A DNA stretch of 64,000 nt from Vibrio europaeus (GCF_001695575.1 NZ_LUAX01000001.1:992001-1056000), one strand, 5' to 3'. Counted from the first letter of the stretch, positions 1-9,424 are shown. Notes: generated by a model not told the origin, from the letters alone. A program made the numbers and translations.

Positions 1-264
1 ATGCGTAAAGGCATTCGCTATGTGTCTGATGAAGAAGCAATTTTCTTAGCGGAAGGTGCAGGATTAGATCCAGAGCTCGCATTATTGGCGTGTCACGCTG
101 ACCGCAATGATAATCCCAACATCAAAGCGATGTGGAACAGCATTGCAAAAAAGTTTAACGGGCGCGGTTTACAAGGCATATCAATGGCTTGTGGTGGCTT
201 GGTGATGTGGATTGGCAGCCCTAGCGAAGCCATTGCCAAGTGCGCATTATGTATATTATGTTAA
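1..264 (+). CDS. Phage-type small protein, DUF3693-like (5' end missing)
   Basis: The 87 visible codons look like the C-terminal two-thirds of a DUF3693-like protein, a family I associate with Vibrio filamentous phages, where a helix-turn-helix precedes this part. The phrase DPELALLACHADR and the glycine-rich QGISMACGGL segment are what I recognise. The window begins on an ATG, so the true start is probably upstream and this ATG may be internal. The last eight residues (KCALCILC) and the TAA stop are read from the dif site, so the gene abuts the phage-chromosome junction. Function is unknown; the family call is from memory. Confidence 0.55.
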   Translation: MRKGIRYVSDEEAIFLAEGAGLDPELALLACHADRNDNPNIKAMWNSIAKKFNGRGLQGISMACGGLVMWIGSPSEAIAKCALCILC

Positions 265-266
265 AT
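239..266 (+). other. dif: dif site of chromosome 1 (XerC/XerD recombination site)
   Basis: The 28 bases consist of a XerC-type arm AGTGCGCATTA, a six-base centre TGTATA and a XerD-type arm TTATGTTAAAT. The arms match the V. cholerae dif1 arms as I remember them, and the centre matches the E. coli one. This is where XerC/XerD resolve chromosome dimers, and where filamentous phages such as CTX integrate. The upstream gene ends inside it, which supports a phage or other Xer-dependent element to the left of the window. Confidence 0.92.
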
Positions 267-360
267 TAAGTATGCGTGTACGTGAAATCTGGCTTGTTTA
301 CGGCTGTTAATCCTCACTTTGCTCTAATTCATTGAACATAATGGATTTACCATAAAATAC

Positions 361-407
361 CTAATAAACAGTATCTATAATCTGTCGATTCTAATACTGT
401 TTATTAG
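361..407 (-). terminator. Perfect 14-base inverted repeat, probable terminator
   Basis: CTAATAAACAGTAT at 361-374 is perfectly repeated in inverted form at 394-407 with a 19-base loop. It lies just after the stop codon of the minus-strand hydrolase gene ending at 415. The tail beyond the stem on the minus strand is T-rich but not a pure T run, so termination is likely rather than certain. Confidence 0.5.
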
Positions 408-414
408 TGATCGT

Positions 415-1560
415 TTAGCACAGCGCTGAAGCCGTTCCACGAATGGCGAAGATGTTGTTATTCAACACATCGTAATGATGTCTATTTACTGCGTCTTCGA
501 ATATTCCGTCAATGCCCATTAGCACTGATGGTTTTGCGATGCGAACTGGTGTCGACGTGAAAATCTGATTCTTCAGTGTATAAACGTTGCTCTGCATTTT
601 TTTGAACTGTGCTTTGTTGCTTGCAATGCGTTGGTATGTCTCTAGGATTTGCTCCTTCGAATAATTGAGCGTTGAATTGCTCGAAAAGTTTGTTCCCCAG
701 CTAGTTAGAACCTTTTCAGCAAAGTCTCTGGTGATTTGTCCAGGGCCAAACAGTTTATGCTCACCCTTGCCGCCGCCACTTGTTCTTGAGGCTCCCACTA
801 ATGTCGCATGTCTACCGGGAATCATAGTTGTGTAGAACTTTGTGTTCTTGTGGAGTTTGGGCATTCTAGCCTTGAAGAATAAAGAACGTTCGTCTTTGGC
901 ATAAAAACAGACGATTTGTTTTACGTTTGAGCCTAGCGACTTATAGTTCTTAAAGGCGTTAAGACCACCTGGTACAGGATCGAGGGCGAATATATTGACA
1001 CTTATGTTTGCAAGCTGCGGATGCTCAAGTAACTCGTTGGCAAGTTCGAAGCAGCTTACGCCACCACGGCTCCAACCGATAAGATTCAGCTGCGTTATAG
1101 GATCTCTCAGCCTTTCTCTTCTTATGTTTTCCATCTGTAAATTCAAGCCGCTTTTTAGATCGTGAGCTAGCTCGTTTCGTTCTTGTTTCCAACGCGAGTA
1201 TGCAGAGCTAAGGCGGTTAAAAGGTTTGGATTCATCTAACAATGCACTTGCTCTATCTTTATAGTCTTTCTTTTCTGTGGCACTGCCTTTTAACAGGTTG
1301 ATGACATGGGAAATATTGCTTGCAACGCCCCAACCTGCCAGTTGGCCGAACACAGTCCAATGGACTTGATCATCGGTCTGCTTGCGCCACTCACTTAGGT
1401 TCCCGCTCCCTACTCCATCAACCTGTATATAGTCAATATTGTCTCTGCCGAGCACATTTTTTGCGAGTACAGAAACGAGCTCACCGGAAGCATAGCTTTT
1501 ATGAACGTGATTTTCCGATGTTGCGCCGGTACCACTAAAAAAGACCGTGACTGTAGACAT
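415..1560 (-). CDS. Alpha/beta hydrolase, lipase/Tle1-like (DUF2235-like)
   Basis: This is a 381-residue protein with a nucleophile elbow GWSRGG at residues 162-167 (Ser165), a plausible acid in FALDP (Asp194) and a histidine in PGRHATLVG (His251). The PG-x-H arrangement resembles the DUF2235 / type VI phospholipase Tle1 group. I chose the ATG at 1560 because it follows GAGGGAT; a longer upstream frame lacks such a site. No signal peptide or transmembrane segment is seen. No VgrG, PAAR or immunity gene is adjacent, so an effector role is only a guess; a stand-alone lipase or esterase is equally possible. It lies within 150 bases of dif, a common place for acquired genes. Confidence 0.6.
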   Translation of the reverse strand: MSTVTVFFSGTGATSENHVHKSYASGELVSVLAKNVLGRDNIDYIQVDGVGSGNLSEWRKQTDDQVHWTVFGQLAGWGVASNISHVINLLKGSATEKKDYKDRASALLDESKPFNRLSSAYSRWKQERNELAHDLKSGLNLQMENIRRERLRDPITQLNLIGWSRGGVSCFELANELLEHPQLANISVNIFALDPVPGGLNAFKNYKSLGSNVKQIVCFYAKDERSLFFKARMPKLHKNTKFYTTMIPGRHATLVGASRTSGGGKGEHKLFGPGQITRDFAEKVLTSWGTNFSSNSTLNYSKEQILETYQRIASNKAQFKKMQSNVYTLKNQIFTSTPVRIAKPSVLMGIDGIFEDAVNRHHYDVLNNNIFAIRGTASALC

Positions 1561-1694
1561 TCTATCCCTCGTATTTCGTTTCAAGCTGCGAAAAACTTGC
1601 AACTACTTGGTTAACTATCATTAGTTAAAAAGATAGAACATGAGATTGATTTCACAAAAGAAATAGACGGATAAATGACAGGTTAAATGAGTTT

Positions 1695-1727
1695 ATGCGG
1701 TAAACCTATCAAATCAGGTCACCGCAT
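1695..1727 (-). terminator. Possible terminator hairpin
   Basis: ATGCGGT at 1695-1701 pairs with ACCGCAT at 1721-1727, and the inner bases add further pairs. It lies about 40 bases after the stop of the minus-strand gene ending at 1769. The T tract is weak. Confidence 0.35.
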
Positions 1728-1768
1728 TAAAAGAAATTATAAGAAGAAAATTCGGGATGGCTTTTTGG

Positions 1769-2131
1769 TTAAATTCTAAACGTTACACCGACTATTTGGC
1801 TTTCTTGTAGATCGGATAATTGAATTTCTAGGTTATCGAATTCTTTCCCTTTTATTTGCCAATTATTTTCATTTTCTATGATTTGGACAGACTTATTTTC
1901 GGTTGAAATTTTCCAGTTATTTGAGGGTTTATTCAGGGTGATTTTTCCCTCTGATTTTGACGCGGAAAATTGGTCGTTTTTAACACTAAAAGTACAATTT
2001 GGTTTCAACTCACACTCTATTTCTTGCCCCTCATTGAATGTGACCGTACGCCAAATAAACGCTGTAATAAGTAGGGTTAACATGATGATTATTTGAACAA
2101 AACGGCCTCGTGTGAGTTTCTGTGCTGCCAT
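1769..2131 (-). CDS. Small single-pass membrane protein, unknown function
   Basis: This is a 120-residue protein with one transmembrane segment near the N-terminus (about residues 12-28, rich in I/L/T), a CELKPNC cysteine pair just after it, and a polar C-terminal domain that is probably periplasmic. The ATG at 2131 is preferred over a TTG at 2155; GGAG lies about 13 bases upstream. It is divergent from ccoN and shares a 260-base intergenic region with it. A link to oxidase assembly is possible from position only. I do not recognise a family. Confidence 0.6.
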   Translation of the reverse strand: MAAQKLTRGRFVQIIIMLTLLITAFIWRTVTFNEGQEIECELKPNCTFSVKNDQFSASKSEGKITLNKPSNNWKISTENKSVQIIENENNWQIKGKEFDNLEIQLSDLQESQIVGVTFRI

Positions 2132-2390
2132 TAGGTGGGGTTCTCCGTGTAACAAACTTCAAAGTTTTAAAATAAAAGGCCAAAACCAGACCGACTGTAA
2201 GGTTACTATGCTGTCATTGAATTGTTAAATGCAGTATAGTTGGCGGCTGAAAATGCCACTTTTTTTAAAAACTGGCAAGAATATTTAACCAATGAATTTT
2301 GGTGTGATTTTCTTAACAGTTTTGGGTGGCATTACGACATGTGTCGTGTTGGAAGTAAAGTGTAGTTAATTAGAAATTGGAAGCATGCAA

Positions 2391-3818
2391 ATGAGCCAAG
2401 AAAAGCAGCTTGAACAAAACTACAACTATACAGTCGTCCGTCAATTTACCCTTGTTACTATTCTTTGGGGCATTGTCGGAATGGCCGTTGGTGTTTTGAT
2501 TGCCGCTCAATTAGTTTGGCCACAGCTAAACTTTGATACGCCGTGGTTGACGTACAGTCGCTTACGTCCTCTGCATACTAATGCGGTTATTTTTGCGTTT
2601 GGTACAAGTGCCCTGTTCGCAACGTCTTATTACGTTGTTCAGCGTACCTGTCAAACTCGTCTCTTTGGTGGCCCTCTTGTCGCCTTTACCTTCTGGGGCT
2701 GGCAAGCCATCATTTTAGCAGCAGCGATTACTCTGCCATTGGGTTTCACCTCTGGTAAAGAATACGCTGAGCTAGAATGGCCAATCGATATTGCCATCGC
2801 AGTTGTCTGGGTGTCTTATGCTATCGTGTTCTTTGGAACATTGATAACCCGTAGGACATCTCACATCTACGTAGCAAACTGGTTCTTCGGTGCCTTTATC
2901 ATCACTGTTGCGGTTCTTCATATCGTAAACAGCATGGCAATCCCTGTATCTCTTGGTAAGTCTTATTCGATTTACTCAGGTGCGGTGGATGCAATGGTTC
3001 AGTGGTGGTATGGACACAACGCAGTAGGTTTCCTACTGACAGCTGGTTTCCTAGGTATGATGTACTACTTCGTACCTAAGCAAGCTGAACGTCCTGTTTA
3101 CTCTTACCGTCTGTCTATCGTTCACTTCTGGGCATTAGTATCTCTATACATCTGGGCTGGTCCTCACCACCTACACTACACTGCACTTCCAGATTGGACG
3201 CAGTCGCTAGGTATGGTGATGTCACTGGTTCTATTCGCTCCGTCTTGGGGTGGTATGATTAACGGTATCATGACGCTGTCTGGTGCTTGGCACAAACTAC
3301 GTTATGACCCTATCCTACGTTTCCTAATCGTATCTCTATCGTTCTACGGTATGTCTACGTTTGAAGGTCCAATGATGTCTATTAAGACAGTAAACGCACT
3401 GTCTCACTACACTGACTGGACAATCGGCCACGTACACTCCGGTGCTCTAGGTTGGGTTGCTATGGTATCTATCGGTTCTGTGTACCACTTGGTCCCTCGC
3501 CTATTCGGTCAAGAGCGTATGTACTCTGTTGGTCTAATCAATACTCACTTCTGGTTAGCAACTATCGGTACTGTTCTATACATCGTTGCAATGTGGATCT
3601 CAGGTGTAATGCAAGGTCTGATGTGGCGTGCAGTTAACTCTGACGGTACGTTGACATACAGCTTTGTTGAGTCAGTTGAAGCGTCTTACCCATTCTACTT
3701 CGTACGTTTCCTAGGTGGATTTATTTTCCTAGCTGGTATGTTCCTAATGGCATACAACACGTACAAGACGGTAACAGCGCCTAAAGATAGCCTAAAAGCT
3801 ATCCCACAGCCGGCATAA
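2391..3818 (+). CDS. ccoN: cbb3-type cytochrome c oxidase subunit I (CcoN)
   Basis: This is the catalytic subunit of the high-affinity cbb3 oxidase of the inner membrane, which reduces O2 to water at a haem b3-CuB centre. The 475 residues form about 12 hydrophobic segments. Characteristic pieces are [13 protein letters not shown] (haem b ligand), [10 protein letters not shown] (CuB histidine with the nearby tyrosine), GPHHLHYT and the late [10 protein letters not shown] histidines. The ATG at 2391 has GGAAG seven bases upstream; the ATG at 2385 is too close to it. It is first in ccoNOQP, with 13 bases to ccoO. I found no convincing FNR box in the upstream region. Confidence 0.97.
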   Translation: MSQEKQLEQNYNYTVVRQFTLVTILWGIVGMAVGVLIAAQLVWPQLNFDTPWLTYSRLRPLHTNAVIFAFGTSALFATSYYVVQRTCQTRLFGGPLVAFTFWGWQAIILAAAITLPLGFTSGKEYAELEWPIDIAIAVVWVSYAIVFFGTLITRRTSHIYVANWFFGAFIITVAVLHIVNSMAIPVSLGKSYSIYSGAVDAMVQWWYGHNAVGFLLTAGFLGMMYYFVPKQAERPVYSYRLSIVHFWALVSLYIWAGPHHLHYTALPDWTQSLGMVMSLVLFAPSWGGMINGIMTLSGAWHKLRYDPILRFLIVSLSFYGMSTFEGPMMSIKTVNALSHYTDWTIGHVHSGALGWVAMVSIGSVYHLVPRLFGQERMYSVGLINTHFWLATIGTVLYIVAMWISGVMQGLMWRAVNSDGTLTYSFVESVEASYPFYFVRFLGGFIFLAGMFLMAYNTYKTVTAPKDSLKAIPQPA

Positions 3819-3831
3819 GGAGATTTAAAGA

Positions 3832-4452
3832 ATGAGTTCTAATTCTAACAATCGCCACGAAATTGTTGAACGCAATGTCGGTTTACTCGCGATTCTTATC
3901 GTTTTTGCAATCAGCTTGGGTGCTCTTGTAGAGATCACTCCACTGATTTTCCAAAAGCAAACGACTGAGCCTGTAGAGAACCTACGTCCTTATACAGCGC
4001 TTGAAATGGAAGGTCGTGACGTTTACATCCGTGAAGGTTGTAACGTATGTCACAGTCAGATGATTCGTCCATTCCGCTCTGAAACGGAACGTTACGGTCA
4101 CTACTCTGTTGCTGGTGAAAGTGTATACGAGCATCCATTCCTATGGGGTTCTAAGCGTACAGGTCCTGACCTAGCGCGTGTTGGTGGTCGTTACTCTGAT
4201 GAGTGGCACCGCGTACACCTTATTGATCCGCGTGAGCTAGTTCCTGAGTCAAACATGCCTGGTTTCCCATGGCTTGAAGAAAACGTTCTTGATGGTAAGA
4301 ACACTCAGAAGAAACTAGAAATCTTCCGTAATCAGTTTGGCGTTCCATACACTGATGAGCAAATCGCAAATGCGTCTAAAGATGTAGAAGGTAAAACTGA
4401 GATGGATGCCATCATCGCTTACCTTCAGTCTCTTGGTCACGCGATGAAATAA
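3832..4452 (+). CDS. ccoO: cbb3 oxidase mono-haem subunit II (CcoO)
   Basis: This is a 206-residue membrane-anchored c-type cytochrome that passes electrons from CcoP to CcoN. An N-terminal transmembrane anchor spans residues 16-38 and is followed by a single haem-binding motif CNVCH at 70-74. A conserved methionine in [10 protein letters not shown] is the likely axial ligand. The start is preceded by AAGGAG, and spacing to ccoN and ccoQ is short, as expected for one operon. Length is normal for the family. Confidence 0.97.
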   Translation: MSSNSNNRHEIVERNVGLLAILIVFAISLGALVEITPLIFQKQTTEPVENLRPYTALEMEGRDVYIREGCNVCHSQMIRPFRSETERYGHYSVAGESVYEHPFLWGSKRTGPDLARVGGRYSDEWHRVHLIDPRELVPESNMPGFPWLEENVLDGKNTQKKLEIFRNQFGVPYTDEQIANASKDVEGKTEMDAIIAYLQSLGHAMK

Positions 4453-4468
4453 TAAAAGGGGTGACAAT

Positions 4469-4645
4469 ATGGATATCGGTACTATTCACAGTATTTGGAC
4501 CATAGTTCTGTTTGTTAGTTTTATAGGTGTCGTTTGGTGGGCTTACGGAAAAAGTCGCAAATCACGCTTTGACGAAGCTGCGAATCTTGTTTTTGCTGAT
4601 GAACAGAAAGCGCCTGAAAAAGAACAAGGAGTGACTAAGCAATGA
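4469..4645 (+). CDS. ccoQ: cbb3 oxidase small subunit IV (CcoQ)
   Basis: This is a 58-residue gene between ccoO and ccoP, preceded by a GGGGTGAC ribosome-binding site. It has one transmembrane helix (about residues 8-25, ending in VVWWAYG) followed by a short charged tail, the usual CcoQ design. CcoQ helps stabilise the oxidase. Its TGA overlaps the ATG of ccoP (ATGA), so the two are translationally coupled. It is easy to miss because of its size. Confidence 0.93.
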   Translation: MDIGTIHSIWTIVLFVSFIGVVWWAYGKSRKSRFDEAANLVFADEQKAPEKEQGVTKQ

Positions 4646-5619
4646 CGACATTTTGGAGTCTTTGGATAATCATCATCACGGTCGGCACGCTTGTCGGTTG
4701 TGCTGCAGTCCTTTTTTGGTGCCTTAAAGACAAAATGGGCGTTGAAGAAGGTGCAGATATGGGCCACGAATACGATGGTATTCGTGAACTAAACAACCCG
4801 CTACCTAAGTGGTGGACTTATCTGTTTGTTAGTACGTTTGTATTCGCGGCTATTTACCTAACTCTGTACCCTGGTTTAGGTAACTTCAAAGGCGTTCTAG
4901 GTTGGCAGAGTTCTGACCAAACAGTGCGTTCACTTGAAGAGTCAAAAGCATCTATCGCTAGAGCTCAAGAGAACAAACAACTTGTACAGTATGCTAAAGA
5001 GCTTGATGACGCAGACACCTATTTTGGTGAAGCATTCAAGAAGCTCGCATACGTAGATGGTTCAACTGAGTTGCGCCCTATCCCTGAGATTGCAGCGGAT
5101 AGTGAAGCAGTGAAAGTTGGTCAGCGTCTGTTCCTGCAAAACTGTTCTCAGTGTCACGGCTCTGATGCTCGTGGTCAGAAAGGCTTCCCTAACCTAACTG
5201 ATGATGCTTGGCTATACGGCGGCGAACCACAAGCGATTGTTACGACGGTAATGCAAGGTCGTATCGGTCAAATGCCAGGTTGGAAAGACGCGTTAGGCGA
5301 GCAAGGCGTGAAAGAAGTTGTGAGCTACACGCTAAGCCTGTCTGGACGTTCTGTTAACGCTCGCGAAGCAGAAGCTGGTAAAGCTCGTTTCGTAGTGTGT
5401 GCAGCGTGTCACGGTACAGATGGTAAAGGTAACCCAGCAGTTGGTGCACCTGATCTAACTGACCAAGACTGGTTGTTTGGTGGTTCTCGCGCAGAAGTAA
5501 CAGAAACAGTAATGAACGGTCGTTCGGGCGTAATGCCAGCTTGGAAAGACATTCTAGGCGAAGACAAAGTTCAGCTAGTTTCAGCTTATGTGTGGAGCTT
5601 AAGCAACTCGGAACAATAA
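4642..5619 (+). CDS. ccoP: cbb3 oxidase di-haem subunit III (CcoP)
   Basis: This is a 325-residue di-haem cytochrome c. Two N-terminal transmembrane segments (about 5-27 and 57-77) anchor two cytochrome c domains with haem motifs CSQCH (168-172) and CAACH (253-257). Each domain ends with a methionine ligand in a similar context (GQMPGWKD and GVMPAWKD), showing internal duplication. It accepts electrons from soluble cytochromes or the bc1 complex. It is the last gene of the structural operon and is followed by a strong hairpin. Confidence 0.97.
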   Translation: MTTFWSLWIIIITVGTLVGCAAVLFWCLKDKMGVEEGADMGHEYDGIRELNNPLPKWWTYLFVSTFVFAAIYLTLYPGLGNFKGVLGWQSSDQTVRSLEESKASIARAQENKQLVQYAKELDDADTYFGEAFKKLAYVDGSTELRPIPEIAADSEAVKVGQRLFLQNCSQCHGSDARGQKGFPNLTDDAWLYGGEPQAIVTTVMQGRIGQMPGWKDALGEQGVKEVVSYTLSLSGRSVNAREAEAGKARFVVCAACHGTDGKGNPAVGAPDLTDQDWLFGGSRAEVTETVMNGRSGVMPAWKDILGEDKVQLVSAYVWSLSNSEQ

Positions 5620-5633
5620 GTTACATTTCTATT

Positions 5634-5678
5634 ACAGCCCCTTACTCTCTATAGATGGTAAAGGGGCTGTCTTTTCTT
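5634..5678 (+). terminator. Rho-independent terminator after ccoNOQP
   Basis: AGCCCCTTAC pairs with GTAAAGGGGCT, and the stem is followed by a T-rich run (TCTTTTCTTT). It separates ccoNOQP from ccoHIS. Confidence 0.85.
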
Positions 5679-5726
5679 TACAGTTAAAGCCCTAATTTTT
5701 TTAATTTTTCAATTGAGAACTTTTTT

Positions 5727-6206
5727 ATGGAAAAGCCTTGGTATAAGCAGTTTTGGCCCTGGTTTATACTCTCCCTTACGGTTGGAGTATCTATACTAAC
5801 TTTGGTTCGAGTGGCGATACTTACAAACCACTCTGTTCATTTGGTTACCGAGGATTACTATAAAAAAGGAAAAGGGATCAACGTCGATATCTCAAGAGTC
5901 AATGTGACCAAAGAGCTTGGACTCAAAGCTTCAGTCCACTCTGAAGGGAACGCAGTGGTGATTGAATTTGATAAAGGTCAACTAGATCACTACCCAGCAA
6001 TCACTGCTATGTTTGCCCACCGTACCCTTCCTGACCACGATTTCACAAAACTGGTGACTTCAGATGCGCGTGGTGTATATCGATTCACTCTTGATGATGC
6101 GCTTCAAGGACCATGGTTTGTTGAGTTAACGCCCCATGATGAGAAATGGTTAATCCAAGGCCGTATCGAGTTCCCAACGTCGGCAGCAGTACAACTATCT
6201 AACTAA
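5727..6206 (+). CDS. ccoH: FixH/CcoH family cbb3 assembly protein
   Basis: This is a 159-residue protein with one N-terminal transmembrane helix (about residues 8-30) after the W-rich start EKPWYKQFWPWF, which is typical of FixH/CcoH. The rest is a periplasmic domain. CcoH is needed for assembly or stability of the cbb3 oxidase. It heads the maturation cluster and ends 9 bases before ccoI, so co-transcription is expected. Confidence 0.9.
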   Translation: MEKPWYKQFWPWFILSLTVGVSILTLVRVAILTNHSVHLVTEDYYKKGKGINVDISRVNVTKELGLKASVHSEGNAVVIEFDKGQLDHYPAITAMFAHRTLPDHDFTKLVTSDARGVYRFTLDDALQGPWFVELTPHDEKWLIQGRIEFPTSAAVQLSN

Positions 6207-6215
6207 GAAGCGTCT

Positions 6216-8588
6216 ATGTGTAAATCCTGTTATCACTGTGGTGAAGATGTACCAGCCAACACGGATTTCAAAGTCGAAATTTTGGGTGACATACGTGAGA
6301 TGTGTTGCCCAGGTTGTGAAACGGTAGCTCAGACTATCGTCGACAGCGGCTTGGTCTCTTACTACCAATATCGTACTGCTCCTGCAGAAAAAGCAGACCT
6401 TGTCCCCGAGCAGCTTCAAGCACTGATTCATTATGACAATGACGACGTACAGTCTGAATTCGTCCGCAATAGCAAAGATAGTTCAGAGGTGACATTGTCA
6501 CTTGATGGTGTCTCTTGTGCAGCCTGTGCATGGTTGATTGAAAAGCAAGTCTCTTCCAAAAGTGGTGTTCTGTCGATTCGTGTCAATACGACAACCAACC
6601 GGGCTTTATTGGCATGGGACAAGTCTCAAGCAAGACTGAGTGAAATACTCTCACTGATTCACCAACTTGGCTACAAAGCTGCACCATTCGAAGCGGATAA
6701 ACAGGAAGCCGCCTATCACCAACAGATGAAGCAGTACCTGTATCGTTTAGGCATTGCAGGCCTTGCGACAATGCAGGTGATGATGCTGGCTGTTGCGCTT
6801 TATCTCGAAGTATTTGGTGACTTAGAGCCCGAGTTTAAAAGCTACTTCCGCTGGGTGAGCTTGATCTTTGCCACGCCGGTGATGCTCTACTCTGCTCTGC
6901 CATTTTATATTAATGCGTGGCGCAGTCTCCGTAGCCGTACTCTAGGCATGGATGTCCCAGTTTCTATCGCGATGATTTTTGCCTATTGTGCAAGTTTGGT
7001 TGCGACGGTTACAGAGCAAGGAGAAGTGTTCTTTGAGTCTATCTCAATGTTTGCCTTCTTCCTTTTGGTTGGTCGCTTCCTAGAGATGCGCGCACGCCGC
7101 AAAGCCGCTGCGGCAAGCGGTAACCTGTTAAAACTAATCCCTGCGATCGCTAATAAACTTAACGGTGACCAAGTCCCTGTTAAAACGCTAAAAGTTGGTG
7201 ACCAAATTCGCGTTCTACCGGGCGAACATATCCCGGCGGACGGTAAGATCATTTCTGGTCGCGTTCATATTGATGAATCGATGCTGACGGGCGAATCCCT
7301 ACCCGTCGTTAAGCAAGTTGACGATCATGTCTTTGCGGGCACCCTCAATGGTGAAGAGTCGTTTGAGCTAGAAGTCACCTCGTCAAAAGCCGACTCAATG
7401 ATCTCTAACATTGTGCGCCTGCAAGACGAAGCTCAGTTATCAAAACCGAAAATTGCTGAAATCGCCGATATTGTTGCGCGCTATTTCGTCGCAGTCATTC
7501 TAATTATCGCTGCGGGTACTTGGTTCTTCTGGCACTCTAGCAGACCTGACGATGCGTTCTGGATTATGCTGTCAGTCTTAGTTGCGACATGTCCTTGTGC
7601 GTTGTCTCTGGCGACGCCAACAGCATTAACTTGTGCGACGTCACGTCTGGGTAACTTAGGTATTCTACTGCGTAAGAGTCATGTATTTGAAACCCTGTGT
7701 AAGGTGAACCACCTGATTGTCGATAAGACAGGTACACTGACTCACGGTGACATCGAAATCAATGAAGTAGAGGTTAACTCAGACTTCTCGAAAGATAAAT
7801 TGCTAGCAGTTGCTGCCTCACTTGAATCTCACGCTAACCACCCTATTGCTCGTGCATTCAAGCCTTATGCTGATGTTAATATCGAGGTATCTGATGTTGA
7901 GAACGTTATCGGTTCAGGTATCAAAGGTCTCTATCAAAACCAACAAGTTAAGATAGGCAGTGCTCAGTTTGTTCTGGGAGAAGGCCAACGTTCTAAAGCG
8001 AATACAGTATTCCTTTCTATTGATGGACAACATGTCGCGAGCTTTGGCTATCGTGACCCAATCCGTGTTGAAACCAAAGAGTTTATCGAAAAATTCCAGC
8101 AATCGGGTGTTAAGGTGACTCTTTTAACTGGTGATACAAAAGAGAACGCTGATCTCGTCGCAAACCAAATCGGTATTGAAGATGTCGTAGCCGGTGCTAA
8201 ACCTCAAGATAAGTTATCTTACTTGCAACAAGTAGACTCTGATGACATTACAATGATGATTGGTGATGGGATCAATGATGCCCCAACGTTGGCTGGTGCG
8301 CACCTTTCCGTTGCTATGGGTGGTGGTGCTGACGTAGCAAAAGCATCGGCTGATATGGTGCTGTTAGGCGACAGGCTTGACCGTATTTTAGAAGCGCGTG
8401 AATTAGCGCTACAAACGCGTAAGATCATTCGAGAAAACCTTGCCTGGTCACTTGGCTACAATCTCTTGATATTGCCTTTAGCGGTAGCAGGATTTGTTGC
8501 CCCATATTTTGCGGTTGTCGGTATGTCTGCGAGCTCAATTATTGTAGTATCTAACTCTCTGCGTTTGCTCAAAGAAAAAGGTAAATAG
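6216..8588 (+). CDS. ccoI: Copper-exporting P-type ATPase for cbb3 assembly (CcoI/FixI)
   Basis: This is a 790-residue P1B-ATPase that moves copper across the inner membrane for the CuB site of CcoN. The N-terminus has an unusual cysteine-rich stretch (C2, C5, C8 and CCPGC at 30-34), then an HMA-like domain with CAAC at 101-104. The core has the CPC metal site in TCPCALSLATP (about residue 460), the phosphorylated aspartate in DKTGT (about 503), TGES and GDGINDAP (about 684). The order ccoH-ccoI-ccoS is standard and supports FixI rather than a general CopA. Confidence 0.95.
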   Translation: MCKSCYHCGEDVPANTDFKVEILGDIREMCCPGCETVAQTIVDSGLVSYYQYRTAPAEKADLVPEQLQALIHYDNDDVQSEFVRNSKDSSEVTLSLDGVSCAACAWLIEKQVSSKSGVLSIRVNTTTNRALLAWDKSQARLSEILSLIHQLGYKAAPFEADKQEAAYHQQMKQYLYRLGIAGLATMQVMMLAVALYLEVFGDLEPEFKSYFRWVSLIFATPVMLYSALPFYINAWRSLRSRTLGMDVPVSIAMIFAYCASLVATVTEQGEVFFESISMFAFFLLVGRFLEMRARRKAAAASGNLLKLIPAIANKLNGDQVPVKTLKVGDQIRVLPGEHIPADGKIISGRVHIDESMLTGESLPVVKQVDDHVFAGTLNGEESFELEVTSSKADSMISNIVRLQDEAQLSKPKIAEIADIVARYFVAVILIIAAGTWFFWHSSRPDDAFWIMLSVLVATCPCALSLATPTALTCATSRLGNLGILLRKSHVFETLCKVNHLIVDKTGTLTHGDIEINEVEVNSDFSKDKLLAVAASLESHANHPIARAFKPYADVNIEVSDVENVIGSGIKGLYQNQQVKIGSAQFVLGEGQRSKANTVFLSIDGQHVASFGYRDPIRVETKEFIEKFQQSGVKVTLLTGDTKENADLVANQIGIEDVVAGAKPQDKLSYLQQVDSDDITMMIGDGINDAPTLAGAHLSVAMGGGADVAKASADMVLLGDRLDRILEARELALQTRKIIRENLAWSLGYNLLILPLAVAGFVAPYFAVVGMSASSIIVVSNSLRLLKEKGK

Positions 8589-8753
8589 ATGGAAAGCCTT
8601 TATATCCTCATCCCTATCGCTATCGTATTGGTTTGTCTCGCGGTGGCTGTATTCCTTTGGGCTGTGAAAAGCGAACAGTTTGAAGATCTGGAGCGTCAAG
8701 GTCACAACATCTTGTTTGATGAGGATGATCATAAAGAGAACCCACCTAAATGA
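8589..8753 (+). CDS. ccoS: cbb3 oxidase maturation protein CcoS
   Basis: This is a 54-residue protein starting directly after the ccoI stop. A single transmembrane helix (about residues 5-25) is followed by FLWAVKSEQFEDLE, which closely follows the CcoS pattern in which a tryptophan-containing helix end is followed by a GQFDDLE-like motif, and then an acidic tail. CcoS is required for insertion of cofactors into CcoN. Its stop overlaps the ATG of the next gene (ATGA). Confidence 0.92.
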   Translation: MESLYILIPIAIVLVCLAVAVFLWAVKSEQFEDLERQGHNILFDEDDHKENPPK

Positions 8754-9424
8754 GCCCTGATTGGATTGGGGCCTTCTTTATCGGTCTAGTTGGGGCTGGG
8801 CATTGTATGGGCATGTGTGGCGGTATTGCTTCCATGCTCACTATAGGCCAGTCTCAACCATCAAAATTAGTCCCTTTGTTTTATAATGGTGGCCGTCTTA
8901 TTAGCTACGCGCTCATTGGCGCAGTGATTGGCGGAGCGGTTTCTTCAATTTCAGAAGTTAGCCAGCTCAACAACGTGTTGGTTTGGTTACGCCTAGCCGC
9001 GGCGTTGTTTATGATTCTACTCGCTTGCTATATCGGTCGATGGTGGCATGGCCTGCTCTATATAGAGAAGCTTGGGCAAGTGATTTGGCGCAAGGTCTCG
9101 CCTGCGGGTAAGTCTTTGCTGCCGTTAAAATCTCCGCTACATGCGCTCCCATTTGGCTTTATTTGGGGCTGGATTCCATGTGGTCTCGTCTACTCTACTT
9201 TAACTTGGTCTGCGGTGTCTGGAAGCGCAATCAACGGTGCTTTAGTGATGCTGGCGTTTGGCGCAGGTACATTACCAGCGATGCTGCTTGTTGGTCACGC
9301 TGCGACCTCACTCCATAAGCTGCAAAATTCCGACATATTTCGTCATATCGTTGCTTTTACTATCTTAATCTATGGATTGTATACAGCGTACGGCGCACTT
9401 AGTCTCTTATCAATTAGTTTGTAG
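8750..9424 (+). CDS. TauE/SafE-type membrane protein (UreH-like), cbb3 cluster
   Basis: This is a 224-residue polytopic membrane protein with about six hydrophobic segments. The N-terminus carries GHCMGMCGGI, a cysteine/methionine motif found in the sulfite-exporter-like (SafE/UreH) branch that often follows ccoS. Later GFIWGWIPCGLVYS contains another conserved cysteine. The motifs suggest metal, perhaps copper or nickel, handling. It is translationally coupled to ccoS, so a role in oxidase maturation is likely, but the exact substrate is inference. Confidence 0.85.
   Translation: MSPDWIGAFFIGLVGAGHCMGMCGGIASMLTIGQSQPSKLVPLFYNGGRLISYALIGAVIGGAVSSISEVSQLNNVLVWLRLAAALFMILLACYIGRWWHGLLYIEKLGQVIWRKVSPAGKSLLPLKSPLHALPFGFIWGWIPCGLVYSTLTWSAVSGSAINGALVMLAFGAGTLPAMLLVGHAATSLHKLQNSDIFRHIVAFTILIYGLYTAYGALSLLSISL

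Noticed and set aside
2156..2390. Possible FNR box TTGAATTGTTAAAT upstream of ccoN
   Set aside because: Only about six of ten consensus bases match, so it is not better than chance in an AT-rich region.
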